Part shown: positions 22,048 to 31,701 of the stretch, one piece after another
How positions within the stretch are numbered: position 1 is the first letter of the stretch
Layout of the letters: each line of letters opens with the position of its first letter
Made by a program: the position numbers and the translations under genes
The notes under the pieces: model-generated
What the model was told of the DNA's origin: nothing
The model's input: only the letters and a program-made list of their open reading frames with translations
Databases searched by the model: none
DNA from: Conchocele bisecta
Lineage: Eukaryota; Mollusca; Bivalvia; Lucinida; Thyasiridae
Assembly: GCA_029237695.1 (NCBI GenBank)
Contig: CM055274.1
Coordinates: 21,379,505-21,443,504, forward strand
Reading direction: 5' to 3'
Length of the DNA stretch: 64,000 bases

Positions 22048-22405
22048 GTGCGTTATATATGTGGCTGTCACTGGCTGGGAGACTCGCGAACTGTGCAGAT
22101 CCTGATGAGACTGTGCGGATGCACAGGCTGATCTGGATCTACACTGATCGCAAAACCCATAAACACTACGTCAATCTCAGGAGCTGTATCTGCATGTTCA
22201 GGAGGGGTATGTGATATAAGTGATTTTGACTGAAGAAATTGGGATTATTGATGTTGATGAACTGTACAGATCCTGATCAGACTGCGGATGCACAGACTGA
22301 TCTGGATCTACACTGGTCATAAAATCCATAACCGCGACATGCCGACGAGAGCTGCTTCTATCCCTAGAACTAAATCTGCATGGTCAGGAGAGATGCGTTA
22401 TATAT
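22048..22405 (+). pseudogene. Two decayed tandem copies of the preceding exon's 3' end plus donor
   Basis: Copy one (22168-22218) keeps CTGTATCTGCATGTTCAGGA and a GT. Copy two (22331-22405) keeps GACGAGAGCTGCTTCTATCC, AATCTGCATGGTCAGGAGAG, but the donor is AT. Repeat K fragments (GATCCTGATGAGACTGTGCG, TGATCTGGATCTACACTG) lie between copies, so an exon-tail + K unit of ~165 bp was duplicated twice. Confidence 0.8.
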
Positions 22406-22681
22406 TAGACACGCCATGTGATTTTGTACCTGAGGACATGTGTGATTATTCATGAAATTTATTTACAGAAACTGTGATATCTTGTGTAAATGACTTCGAA
22501 GCATTTTCATAGCAAATGCGGAATTTAATTGGTTTTCGGTTTGGAGAGGTTCCACTGTATTATCTTTTCACTGATCGCAGTATGGCTACTTTCGTGACTG
22601 ATGGTGAACGGTGTTTATCCTGTTCAATTCAGGCTGATCTGCGGCCACGCTGGTTCCAAACGTTTGTAACATATATTTCAG

Positions 22682-22726
22682 GGAGGCACTTGAGGAAGCC
22701 GACAGTTATTTCTGGACCTGTTGCTG
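22682..22726 (+). CDS. Candidate 45-bp linker exon (CTLD-3 to CTLD-4)
   Basis: Flanked by acceptor catatatttcag and donor GCTG|gtgata, phase 1 on both sides, encoding RHLRKPTVISGPVA. Including it would give the CTLD-3/4 junction a linker like those between the other domains; without it the linker is only a few residues. It is too short to judge by coding content and needs transcript support. Confidence 0.35.
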
Positions 22727-22936
22727 GTGATAGTGAGTATACGCCCTCAACCCACCCCTGGCCCCCACCCCCGCTCCCAGTTAGGCCATAAAATAAAACA
22801 TTTGGTTCTCGGGTATCGCTGCGTGTGCATAATTCATGTGCGTCGATAAAAAACAATAAATAAAAAACACTACCATTCAAACATATGTAGAGCGGCACCG
22901 TACGTCATTCCAATGCGCAGGAAGACAGTAGTGCCA

Positions 22937-23060
22937 GTAGCCGATTTCATCAAAATTGCAAAGTATACTTATCTAGCAAAGTATACTTTCAGGGAGTAAT
23001 CATTGATTTTTCCGAAATGCATTATTTCATACAGAACTAATGATTGCATATATTTGATGA
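22937..23060. mobile_element. MITE family A, left part (copy A4)
   Basis: GTAGCCGATTTCATCAAAAT, then AAAGTATACTTTCAGGGAG and TGCATTATTTCATACAGAAC. It stops at about 23060, where a different sequence begins. Confidence 0.8.
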
Positions 23061-23061
23061 T

Positions 23062-24200
23062 GAGAATGGTGAGACGGAGGACGCCACATCCAGCAGTAGA
23101 CCTCGGCGCCAGACGAAGCAGCCTGTATGAATGACGATGGGTGACTGGGTTTTGCCACAAGCCCAGGAACACGTGTTCACCGTACCACGTGACCAAGTGA
23201 TACTGTTGTATTGGGCAGACAACCGAACTACCGTGAATGAGACCACGACTATGACATGAGGCTTGAAGAGTGTAAGAGTGGCAGGTGCCAACGTACCTAC
23301 TAGCTCTTCGAGATCTGCCATATGTACTGACGTTCATTTCTCCCGTCATTTAGGATAGTTAGATGTGGAATTATACACACGACCCTTAATTATTTACCCC
23401 GTTGATAGTAAATGTGTGTGTAATTAGTATATATACACAATGTTACATGTTGCGCTTAGGATTCTAGGTATCCATATTGGAAGGCCCTCGTGGATATTCC
23501 TGGGGCCTCAGTTAACAAGCTTGTACTCCGCTTTTAGGGTGCTACTTAGTTGTTAAGCTGGGAAGCTATTAGGGGCAGGCACCACCAATGAGTGCCAGGT
23601 TGCAGCTAAAAACAATTGTTTATGTACTTAGGTGAATGACATGGCGATATACCCACCTTCCTTGAGGGAGGTGTGGGTGGTGTATCGACTATGATGTGAT
23701 GTGTGTTAGCATCTTCCTTAATGTAAGGCATTTGCGGGCTTACATACTAATCTACATTTACGAGAGACCGTCGTTAGTCACATGCCATAATGTGCCTGGA
23801 TACCTTGCCGTTTTCTCATGTGATACCTAGTCATATGCTCATGTAATTCTAGACCCTCGTCATTGTCATTTATCTTGTCATTTGTTATGTTACTTTGTAA
23901 TTACCATCTTCTTATTTTTATTTGTACATGTGCATGTATGTATAATATGAAAGTCGGGACGACATTTTCGCAAAGCGGGGGAGTATGTGGCAGTTGGAAT
24001 TTGTGGGGGGTTGGAATAAATATACAAAACCTGTGTTTGTTATGTATTTAATTCCATCCACTTCCCAACCATTTCTGTTGTACATGTATTTGGAATTTGC
24101 GGTGATGAATTAAAATATATAAAACTTGTCTTTGTGATATATTGTAATTCCTTCCACTCATTGACTAATGTAGCCTTTCTAATGTGTATACACCTTCTTT
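23062..24200 (+). mobile_element. Possible remnant of the 3' end of an LTR retrotransposon
   Basis: One frame reads DDENGETEDATSSSRPRRQT then KQPV and a stop, which resembles the basic carboxyl end of Ty3/gypsy-type Pol. About 900 bp later comes a purine-rich GCGGGGGAGTA directly followed by TGTGGCAGTTGG, as at a polypurine tract/3' LTR border, with AATAAA at about 24017. Two imperfect ~60-bp copies follow (GGTTGGAATAAATATAC..., GATGAATTAAAATATAT...). No protease, RT or integrase is visible. Confidence 0.35.
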
Positions 24201-24379
24201 GCAGTCTAGTAGCGGTACCTTTAGGTCCAGTCAATGTAGCACTTTCAGATTTACCTGTAGTGTACTGGACTATTACAGTCCAGAATAGGCATTTGTTGAC
24301 TGGACTTGTGCAGTTCTTTTGTTAGGAAGTCACCTGACTAACAAATGCATGTTGCATGCGCACGCAGCTTTTCCATTCA

Positions 24380-25181
24380 CTTTTTTCCCGACGCCATATT
24401 GATTATAGTCTGTTTCACGAAAGCTGCCCAAATTTTACGGCCATATAGACAATTCAAAAACAATATTATTTACGATAATATTAAATTAAAGGAAAATTTA
24501 AGAATGAGCCTTCTTTTTATTTCGTGAAATTTGGTCAAATATTGATTTTATTGCGAAAACAAAACTTCCCCGTGTTAAATCCCCATAGACATCTTCACGG
24601 AGTGAAGATGTCTATGGGGATTTAACATGGGGAAATTTTTTAGAATTTCAGTAATCCTGGACCGATTTTCAAAATTTAACTTTTGTTTTCTTAGTTGGAT
24701 CATTTCCAAGCTATCTAGCTAGGTTTCGGAGTCAATTTCCAAAAAAATCAATTTTTCGTAATAAAACCAATATTTGACCAAATTTCACGAAATAAAAAGA
24801 AGGCTCATTCTTAAATTTTCCTTTAATTTAATACTATCGAAAAAAAATATTGTTTTTGAATTGTTTATATGGCAGTAAAATTTGGGCAGCTTTCGTGAAA
24901 CAGACTATAGTTCATACATTTTGTACATGTCAATAATAATAATATGACATGGTAAATATTGTATTTACAGGTAATGTTTTGGGGTTAATATAGTTCATTG
25001 TCTTGTCCCCAGGGATATATGCGACATCAAATATTCATTTGTGTCACATATATCGCTGGAGATCTATTCCAAAATCCGTTGTCATGAATTGTTCACTTTT
25101 TTCCCGACGCCATATTGATTAGTTCATGCATTTTGTACATGTCAATAATAATAATATGTTGTGGTAAATATTGTATTTACA
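24380..25181. repeat. Duplicated ~90-bp segment, one copy with and one without MITE B2
   Basis: TTTTTTCCCGACGCCATATT...GTACATGTCAATAATAATAA occurs at about 24380-24960 interrupted by MITE B2, and uninterrupted at 25087-25181. The second copy is an empty-site reference for the insertion. The duplicates are separated by ~120 bp containing CATATATCGCTGGAG. Confidence 0.85.
24406..24907. mobile_element. MITE family B (copy B2), 502 bp
   Basis: TIR TAGTCTGTTTCACGAAAGCT with ~200-bp arms and a central ATCTTCACGGAGTGAAGAT hairpin. TA flanks at 24404-24405 and 24908-24909. The empty site near 25125 reads TTGATTAGTTCAT, confirming a TA duplication. Confidence 0.93.
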
Positions 25182-25284
25182 GTCTATATCCACCTCCCAC
25201 GTATCTACACCCGTCCAAACCAGATTGAGAACCCCCAATTTACTCTACCGGCCTTGGGAATCGCTAAGGTTCAGCGACCAGCCC

Positions 25285-25695
25285 GGCCACACAATCATAA
25301 TACGTGATAAACCCAAGTCAACCAATCATAATACGTGATAAACCCCAAGTCATCCAATCATAATACGTGATAAACCCAATCATAATTTTGGATATACCCA
25401 AGTCAACCAATCACAAATCTTGGATGTTCCCAAGTGAATCGTCCTAATTCTGGATATATCCAAGTCAGCCAATTACAATTCTGGATATCCCCAAATGAGT
25501 CAATTATAAATCTGGATATATACAGACTTCAACCAATCATAATACTGGTTATACCAATCATACTTCTGGATGTTCCCACATCAACCAATTACAAATCTGG
25601 ATATTTCCAAGTCGACCTATCTTAATTCTGGATATACCAAATTCAACCAATTATAAATCTGGATATTTATGAAATTCAACCAATCGTAAATCTGA
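25285..25695. repeat. ~31-bp minisatellite, about 13 diverged copies
   Basis: Unit near AACCAATCATAATTCTGGAT + ATACCCAAGTC. It ends about 20 bp before the acceptor of the exon at 25716, as the 28-bp array does at 404. Confidence 0.85.
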
Positions 25696-25715
25696 AATTG
25701 TTGACACTTTATTAG

Positions 25716-25897
25716 GTTCCCTGTGTGGCCCGGGTGCTGGCTGGAGTAACTACCATGGTTCGTGTTACTATGGCAACAGTGGTGATGGCAACGAGGGGCG
25801 TACGTGGCGACAGGCGCAGCATTACTGCCAGCAACAGGGTGGTGACCTGGTCTCCATTACCTCCTTCATGGAGCAATTGTTTGTCTACAAAACCGTC
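25716..25897 (+). CDS. Exon: CTLD-4 N-terminal part
   Basis: Acceptor actttattag; phase 1 in, phase 0 out (GTC|gtacgt; GTC as the last codon is preferred over the weaker gtcgta site three bases earlier). Encodes SLCGPGAGWSNYHGSCYYGN, then GRTWRQAQHYCQQQGGDLVS and ITSFMEQLFVYKTV. It has all the marks of a CTLD start: W..A...C...GG.L.SI...E...F. Confidence 0.92.
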
Positions 25898-25974
25898 GTA
25901 CGTTATTTGTGGCAGTGAATTTGGGAGTTTGGGAGGGAATTTGTATCTTGATGATGCATCCAAACTTTTAGGGA

Positions 25975-26145
25975 TTCATATGCGGACTGGAGACTGGAGA
26001 AATGGGGCTTATGGGTTTTCCACACAGTCTGATCAGGATCAAAACTGTTTCGTTATTAGGCTACATAAGTGTGCTATTTGATCAGGAGCCACACTGGTCA
26101 CAAATCCCATAAGCCCCATTTCTCCACTCACAGCCACATATATTA
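25975..26145. mobile_element. Inverted repeat K (short copy)
   Basis: GACTGGAGAAATGGGGCTTA and CCATAAGCCCCATTTCTCCA face each other about 120 bp apart, with GATCAGGATCAAAACTG and GCTATTTGATCAGGAGC inside. A family B core fragment (ATCAAATATTGATTTTATTG) follows at 26180-26290. Confidence 0.65.
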
Positions 26146-26401
26146 ATAGCAGGCCCCAAACAAAATTTTTATGTAATTCCATCAAATATTGATTTTATTG
26201 CGAAAAAACAATTTTCCTATGTGAATTTAACATGGGGCTTGAAATAGATTTTTAATTTTTTTTTTTTTTTTGGTATTTGAGGACCGATTTTAAATCAGTG
26301 TGATACTGGCCAACGATTGGCTTAGAAAGTAGGACGAACTACATGTATAAGTATTACTAAAATTCTAGTAAATGAGTTGATCAATGTAATGTGCATTGTA
26401 G

Positions 26402-26469
26402 TTGATGAATGTGACCACAGACAGTGTGTGGATCGGACTGAATGAACTGGACACGGACCGCGGATTCAG
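26402..26469 (+). CDS. Exon: CTLD-4 WIGLNE core
   Basis: Acceptor tgtgcattgtag; phase 0 in, phase 2 out (TTC AG|gtaggc). Encodes LMNVTTDSVWIGLNELDTDR and GF. A second AG 17 bases downstream would give the wrong phase, which decides the acceptor. A (CAGG)n run starts right after the donor. Confidence 0.9.
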
Positions 26470-26514
26470 GTAGGCAGGCAGGCAGGCAGGCAGAACTTCA
26501 GTCTGAGGGTTGTA

Positions 26515-26614
26515 CAGTGGGGTCAGCATGTAAGTGCACACACGAACAAACATGACAGGTTGGAACCAACCTGTTGTGTTCGTTCGTGTGTGCACTTACA
26601 CGCTGACCCCACTG
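26515..26614. mobile_element. 100-bp perfect-type palindrome family D (copy D1)
   Basis: CAGTGGGGTCAGCATGTAAG... to its complement, flanked by TA on both sides. Almost the entire element is stem, centred on GGTTGGAACCAACC. Copies D2, D3 and D5 share it. The TA duplication and CAGTGG ends suggest a Tc1/mariner-pogo derived MITE. Confidence 0.9.
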
Positions 26615-26620
26615 TATGCG

Positions 26621-26895
26621 AGAGTTGAATTATATGGTTATACCCCTTATAAGATTAATATGATTATTCCTAATCCTATTACTTTAGGGGAAGGGCCCAA
26701 GTGACTTGGCTGTGGTATGGACCTGGTATCAGGTCAAGGTTATTCTAATTTCAGGGCTGAATATATATTTCTTTATGTAAATATTGTTCTGATTTGGGGA
26801 TTTTCCCCTCAATGCAGCAGGTTAAATATGGGATTGAATTAGCCCGGGCTTAAATGACCTTAGCTGACCTAGGTTGTCAAACAACAATAAATCAA
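26621..26895 (+). repeat. Dispersed repeat R
   Basis: GAGAGTTGAATTATATGGTT, CTAATCCTATTACTTTAGGG, GGTATCAGGTCAAGGTTATT, CAGCAGGTTAAATATGGGAT, TGACCTTAGCTGACCTAGG. Uninterrupted copy. Confidence 0.75.
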
Positions 26896-26906
26896 TCAAA
26901 TCAGTC

Positions 26907-27340
26907 GGAGGGATGGGGTGGTAATCTAATGGTAGAACATTGGACTTCTCTAACAGATGCGGGTTAAACCCTCACCCTTGCCATGGTAAAAGACATTGAT
27001 AGTATTTCAACTGACCTTTTGAATGAGACTTGAAAATGAGGTCCTATCTATGTATGTAGCTGTGACTGTAGCAATAGGGCTTATGGGGTTTAGGACCAGT
27101 GTAGCTCCAGATCAAATAGCACACCAATGTAGCCTGATATTGATCTATACTGCTTGTTGGAAGCATGATGGGTGTTTCATTGATGGAATGGAGAACAGTG
27201 CAGATCCTGATCAGACTGTGCGAATGCACAGGCTGATCTGGATCTACACTGATCGCAAAAACCTGTAAGCCCCATTTCTCCAGTTACAGCCACATATGAC
27301 CGAAGCTGTTGCTGAGACATTAAACTGTTTCATTTGTTTA
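26907..27340 (+). mobile_element. tRNA-headed SINE (copy S3) split by element K2
   Basis: Head 26907-27055 (GTGGTAATCTAATGGTAGAA, GATGCGGGTTAAACCCTC) and tail from 27297 (TGACCGAAGCTGTTGCTGAG, ACATTAAACTG). The junctions fit the SINE consensus once K2 is removed. Confidence 0.75.
27056..27296. mobile_element. MITE family K (copy K2), complete
   Basis: TGTAGCTGTGACTGTAGCAA and CAGTTACAGCCACATA form the ends. Inside, GATCTGGATCTACACTGATC and CAGATCCTGATCAGACTGTG form hairpins. Inserted in SINE S3 at a TA-containing site. Confidence 0.8.
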
Positions 27341-27660
27341 ACTTGTGTCAGTTTGAAAGGTCTATTTCAACTGAACGTACTATAAAGCCAACAGATCAAC
27401 ATATCAAATTCTGTAGATCCAGATGTAACGGCTTTTCCTTGTATTTTTCGTAACTTTAATGGCCATTTTCTAATTAATACAATGTACATGTAATTGAATT
27501 AATTCACGTATTTAATGGAATGCATTGTCGGGTAACTTTGAAAGGCAAAAGCAGTTAATTACCCAAATTCCAAAAATATTCATAAATATATTCAAAAGTT
27601 GACAAAATGTTCAGAGTACATGCGGAATACTTCCGCATGTACTCTGAAAATTTTGTCAAC

Positions 27661-28112
27661 TTTTGAGAAATGGGGCTCATTATTTTACGGCCAGTGTAGA
27701 TCCTGATCAGCCTGAGCATCCACACAATTCCATCAAGGAAACACCTGCTGTGCTTCTAACAAGCAATATAGAGCATTATCAGACTACAGGAATGTGCTAT
27801 TTGTCATGTCACTAATCCCATAAGCCCCATTTATCCAGTCACAGCCACATATGAGACACGCCATGTAATTTTGTACCTTCGGACATCTGCGGAATTTCAT
27901 GAAATACGTTTAAAAAATTTACAATATTTTCCGTAAATGGCGTCAAAAGTTGACACAACTTTCACAGTAGATGCGGAATTATATTATTATATTCCGCACG
28001 TACTCTGAAAATCTTGTCAAGTTTTGACTTTATTTATGAAAAATTTTGTGAACATATTTAATGAAATTACGCAGATGAGCGAAGGTACAAAATCGCATGG
28101 CGTGTCTCATAT
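27661..28112. mobile_element. Repeat K fragment followed by MITE family L (copy L1)
   Basis: K part 27661-27852 ends CAGTCACAGCCACATATGAG. L1 (27853-28112) begins GAGACACGCCATGTAATTTT and ends AAAATCGCATGGCGTGTCTC, with an inner hairpin around GAATTATATTATTATATTC. It lies about 30 bp upstream of the acceptor at 28146. Confidence 0.8.
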
Positions 28113-28146
28113 TTGAGTTGTGACATACCTGTTATTGTTGGCATAG

Positions 28147-28247
28147 GTGGTCGGATGGTAGCAGTACACCGTTTATCAACTGGGCGCTCAGTGAACCAAA
28201 CAACTACGGCAATGCGGAGGACTGCGGTGCTCTACTGTTACGTCATG
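28147..28247 (+). CDS. Exon: CTLD-4 sugar-binding loop (EPN)
   Basis: Acceptor attgttggcatag; phase 2 in, phase 1 out (CAT G|gtcagt). Encodes WSDGSSTPFINWALSEPNNY, then GNAEDCGALLLRH. EPNNY..AEDCG closely matches the calcium and mannose-type site of known mannose receptor CTLDs (EPN plus acidic residues). This is the domain most likely to bind mannose, fucose or GlcNAc. Confidence 0.94.
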
Positions 28248-28301
28248 GTCAGTTGATTCTCATTGCTCTCTTACACAGTAGTTGCTGGTTGGCCGAGCAC
28301 G

Positions 28302-28742
28302 CTAAATAGAGAACAGTAGGTTAGTGCCGTGAATGGAAAAAATATCCAGCAAGGCTCAAGAATTTCTTTATTTCTCATCAGAAGTATATGTTGTCACCAC
28401 TCATTTGAACCGTCTCGCCGAGACGGTTCAAATGAGTGGTCACAACATATACTTTGGTTCAGAACTAAGGAAAATAGTTAGAGAATAGTAGGTTAGTGCC
28501 GTGAATGGGAAAAAATATCTGGCAAGGCTCAGGAAACGGGATGGGCGAGGCTCTGCCGAGCACATTCCGTTTCTGTGCCGCGCCAGATATTTTTTCCCAT
28601 TCACGGCACTAACCTACTATTCTATTTATCCAGTCAACACCTAAAAATGGCTTTAAAATGCAAAAAATAGTATTGACTGGATATCAAAAATGTTTCACGG
28701 CACCGTGTTTCACGGCACATACGCACTGTGTTGACGGGATAA
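28302..28742. mobile_element. Composite foldback family F (copy F2)
   Basis: AGTAGGTTAGTGCCGTGAAT, nested palindrome E (28383-28455), AAACGGGATGGGCGAGGCTC hairpin, AACCTACTATTCTATTTATC, right end CACTGTGTTGACGGGATAA. The left outer end is missing. Confidence 0.85.
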
Positions 28743-29105
28743 GGGTAATTTAACTATCGGCGTTCATCCTTACCGGAATGCCGACTTACAAGATTTGGCC
28801 CTCATGCACATTTTTGGACTTCTGATACTTGAGAGCTAAATCCTGTTATGCCTCATTAAAAATTAATAAGATTAGTGCTGATCATATTACTTTTGAGGTT
28901 GGAGCTAAGTGACTCTGGTGTGGAATGGACCTGGCACCAGGTCAGGATATTTAATTTCAGAGCTGAATATACATTTTTCTGTAAATATTGAGTTCTGATT
29001 TAGGGAATTTCCCTCATGGACAGGTTAAATACGGGATAGTCCAACCCGTTGGCCCGGCCTTACATGGCCTTAGCTGTTGATAGTCTGTTAAACACCAATA
29101 ATCAA
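28743..29105 (+). repeat. Dispersed repeat R with pogo-like end fragments downstream
   Basis: CGTTCATCCTTACCGGAATG, GGAATGGACCTGGCACCAGG, GGACAGGTTAAATACGGGAT, GGCCTTAGCTGTTGATAGTC. Just downstream, CAGTAGAACCTCTCTAAACT (29117) and CAGTGGAACCTCATTAAACT (29247) look like same-orientation pogo-type termini. Confidence 0.7.
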
Positions 29106-29387
29106 TCAGTCTTAGACAGTAGAACCTCTCTAAACTGGATTTTATAATTTGGATGTGTTCCATTATAATGAAACTCGTAATTATATAGTTTATTCATGGT
29201 ATATTGCACTGAAGTATGTCCTGAAGTGCTCACAGTCTTCAATTACAGTGGAACCTCATTAAACTGGAGTCTATTTATTGCATAAGCATAACATTATACA
29301 TTGAAGCTGTACTGGTCATCTACCATGTTTTCTGCAGCAGCATAATTTGCATATTTATTACACTAGTGTAATATGATTTTATTATAG

Positions 29388-29728
29388 GAATGAATGGCCC
29401 TTTTGTGGAATTTATCGGGGTATAAACTTGGAAAAGTCGCGGGAAAGGCCTCGTCCAGTATTCCCGCGACTTTTCCAAGTTTATATCCCCGATAAATTCC
29501 ACAAAAAGGCCATTCATTCCTTATAATTTCAGCATTTGAAATAAATTCATCAAGAAAATGTGTTTATTTTCCGTTTTCTTAAGAATTATTTTAACTGCGC
29601 CTCACGGTTATGGAAAGTAGTTCGGCGTGGGAGTTTACTGGGATATAAATTTTGGACAGAGACTTGCTACAAGCCAATCAAATGTTAGGGAATTGTGTAA
29701 ATATTTTTGTACTGGAATTATTACCCTG
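29388..29728. mobile_element. MITE family H (copy H4)
   Basis: Reverse orientation relative to H3: GGAATGAATGGCCCTTTTGT and the sulcus CTTGGAAAAGTCGCGGGAAA / complement, ending in TTTTTGTACTGGAATTATTA. Confidence 0.8.
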
Positions 29729-29788
29729 TGTTATTAAACTGTGAATGCCCATTATATGCAATAAATACTCTCCTGGTAGGTGCACATA

Positions 29789-29888
29789 CAGTGGGGTCAG
29801 CATGTAAGTGCACGCATGAACGAACACGACAGGTTGGAACCAACCTGTCGTGTTCGTTCGTGTGTGCACTTACACTCTGACTCCACTG
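29789..29888. mobile_element. Palindrome family D (copy D2)
   Basis: CAGTGGGGTCAGCATGTAAG to complement, TA on both sides, 100 bp as in D1. Confidence 0.9.
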
Positions 29889-29899
29889 TACATGCTTGA

Positions 29900-29968
29900 C
29901 AGTGGAACATCTATAAACTGGACACCCTGGAGACCTGCTAGGGTGTCCAGTTTATAGAAGATCCACTG
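29900..29968. mobile_element. 69-bp palindrome with CAGTGGAAC ends
   Basis: CAGTGGAACATCTATAAACT...AGTTTATAGAAGATCCACTG. Its ends resemble those at 49313-49361 and the fragments at 29117 and 29247. Confidence 0.7.
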
Positions 29969-30082
29969 AATATTCTATGGATGTTGATGGCAGTACCTGC
30001 ACTGTGGATCCCCGGCAGAATTTACTGAATGGCAAACAACATAGGCCCTGATCAGACCGTGTAGACTTCACTAGTCGTAATT

Positions 30083-30380
30083 GTCATACAGAGCTCCAGA
30101 TAAGGTGCGTATTTTACGCATTTATATTAGCAGAATATGCATTGATTATCAAAAGTGTGAGTACAAAATACTAAATCGACTGACCAATCTAAATTCCATT
30201 CCATTTTATGATGACGTAGTCTTCGATAAAAATCATGACGTCCTGATTTTCCGGGGTGAAATAGTTTTGACTGTTCCACGGGCATGCGGAACTATTGACC
30301 AGGCTCGTCAAAACCCAGGGAATTAGTCAAAACTATGGAATACAAACTTACATAGGGAGTTGGGTAATAATATATCCTAT
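30083..30380. mobile_element. hAT-like family J fragment and unassigned sequence
   Basis: CAGAGCTCCAGATAAGGTGC opens a copy of the element seen whole at 52961, but it is broken by other sequence containing GGGCATGCGGAACTATTGAC and TAGTTTTGAC / GTCAAAACTA inverted ends (about 30262-30337). Confidence 0.5.
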
Positions 30381-30389
30381 GCATGTCAG

Positions 30390-30632
30390 GTCGCTGGAAC
30401 GACATGCACTGCGGATACCGGGCGGGATTTGTGTGTGAGAAGCACGTGGGCAGTACCCCAACTTCCGCCACCCCCACCACTGCCTGGGTGGGCTACTGTC
30501 CCCCGGGCTACAGCCTGTTGTATAGCCGGTGTTACCGTGTTTACGAGCGGGCCGTCAACTGGACGACGGCTCGTGCTGCGTGTCAGAAGGTTGGACATGA
30601 GTTGGCCAGTTTGATGTCCAGTGTCGAAAATG
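30390..30632 (+). CDS. Exon: CTLD-4 end, linker and CTLD-5 start
   Basis: Acceptor gcatgtcag; phase 1 in, phase 1 out (AAT G|gtaagg). Encodes RWNDMHCGYRAGFVCEKH, completing CTLD-4 with the WND calcium motif. Then come a Thr/Pro linker VGSTPTSATPTTAWVG and CPPGYSLLYSRCYRVYERAV, NWTTARAACQKVGHELASLM of CTLD-5. GC-rich compared with the flanking intron, as expected for coding DNA here. Confidence 0.94.
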
Positions 30633-30679
30633 GTAAGGAATTAATGTTTTATTATCACACCCACTTATGGTGAACATGA

Positions 30680-31200
30680 TATGAGACACGCCATGTGAAT
30701 TTGCACCTTCAGACATCTGCATAATTTCATGAAATGCATTCACACAATTTACAATATTTTCTGTAAATGGCGTCAAATGTTGACAAAATTTTTAGAGTAC
30801 ATGTGTAGTTCGGGTGTTTGAGTAGCCATTTATTATGCCCCACCACGATAGTGGACGGGGCATTTAATGTTACACCGGTACCACTTGTCCGTCCGTCCGT
30901 CCCTCTGTCAGCAACCTTGCAAGTCGTAAAACTTTTAAACCGTACTTGGAAAAGTCGTGGGAATACTGGACGAGGCCTTCCGGCCTTCGTCCAGTATTCC
31001 CGCGACTTTTCCACTACAGACCTTAATCTTGGTATGTAGCTTCCTAGGAGGATTAGATGCGCAAAGTTTATATTTTGGATTTGACCCCGGGGTCATGGAT
31101 TATCTCCCCCTTTTCAACTTAGAATTTTCCAATTTTGGCTTGTAAGTCATACAAATTTTAAACTTTAATAACTACACACCCAAAACATGGTATGTAGCTT
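30680..31200. repeat. Intron 12 repeats (L fragment, H6 hairpin, CGTCCGTCC tract)
   Basis: GAGACACGCCATGTGAATTT at 30682 (repeat L), GTCCGTCCGTCCGTCC at about 30887, and AAAGTCG.GGGAATACTGGAC with its complement at about 30950-31015 (family H ends). Two units containing 'CACGCAAAGTTTAT' / 'GCGCAAAGTTTAT' follow. Confidence 0.65.
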
Positions 31201-31402
31201 CCTTATGATGAGTAGACACGCAAAGTTTATTTTCATCCCACCCCCTGCATGTTATGGATTATCTCTCCTTTTGGACTTGAAATTTTTACTCGTTTATTAT
31301 CAAAGCGATATGTGGGGCATCCTTGGTGTGGCAGCTTTAGCTCATGTAGCCTACACTGGTCGCAAAACCCATAAACCCCATTTCTCCAGTCACAGACAAA
31401 TA

Positions 31403-31526
31403 CAGGGTGTCCCAATATAATTTGGCTTTTTTTACAAGTCTAACATGTTTCGAATATTTTCTGTCGTTTTGAAACTAGGTACTCTCAATTGAACACATTT
31501 TGATAAAGATATTTTGGGACACCCTG
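31403..31526. mobile_element. 124-bp MITE with CAGGGTGTCCCAA ends
   Basis: CAGGGTGTCCCAATATAATT ... ATTTTGGGACACCCTG, flanked by TA on each side. It interrupts a copy of repeat K between CCAGTCACAGACAAA and GTAGGAGTAACTGAAGAA. Ends of this kind are typical of mariner-like MITEs. Confidence 0.85.
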
Positions 31527-31701
31527 TATGTAGGAGTAACTGAAGAAATGGGTATAATTGTGTCATTTAAAGAAAGCCTAACTTCTAATCCGTTATTCTA
31601 ATCCGTTCATGTGTGCAACTAGATAATGACACGGGGCTCGACATTAACAGTAGTCGCAAAACGAGTAAACCCCAATTCTTGTAGTCCCAGCCACATTTCA
31701 G

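Noticed and set aside
22969..23349. 126-codon minus-strand frame
   Set aside because: Spans the junction of a MITE fragment and another repeat and has no recognisable domain; the plus strand gives the more plausible retroelement reading.
26419..26469. Alternative acceptor ...gaccacag for the CTLD-4 core exon
   Set aside because: It would need a phase 1 upstream exon end, but the preceding exon ends in phase 0; the upstream acceptor at 26400-26401 fits.
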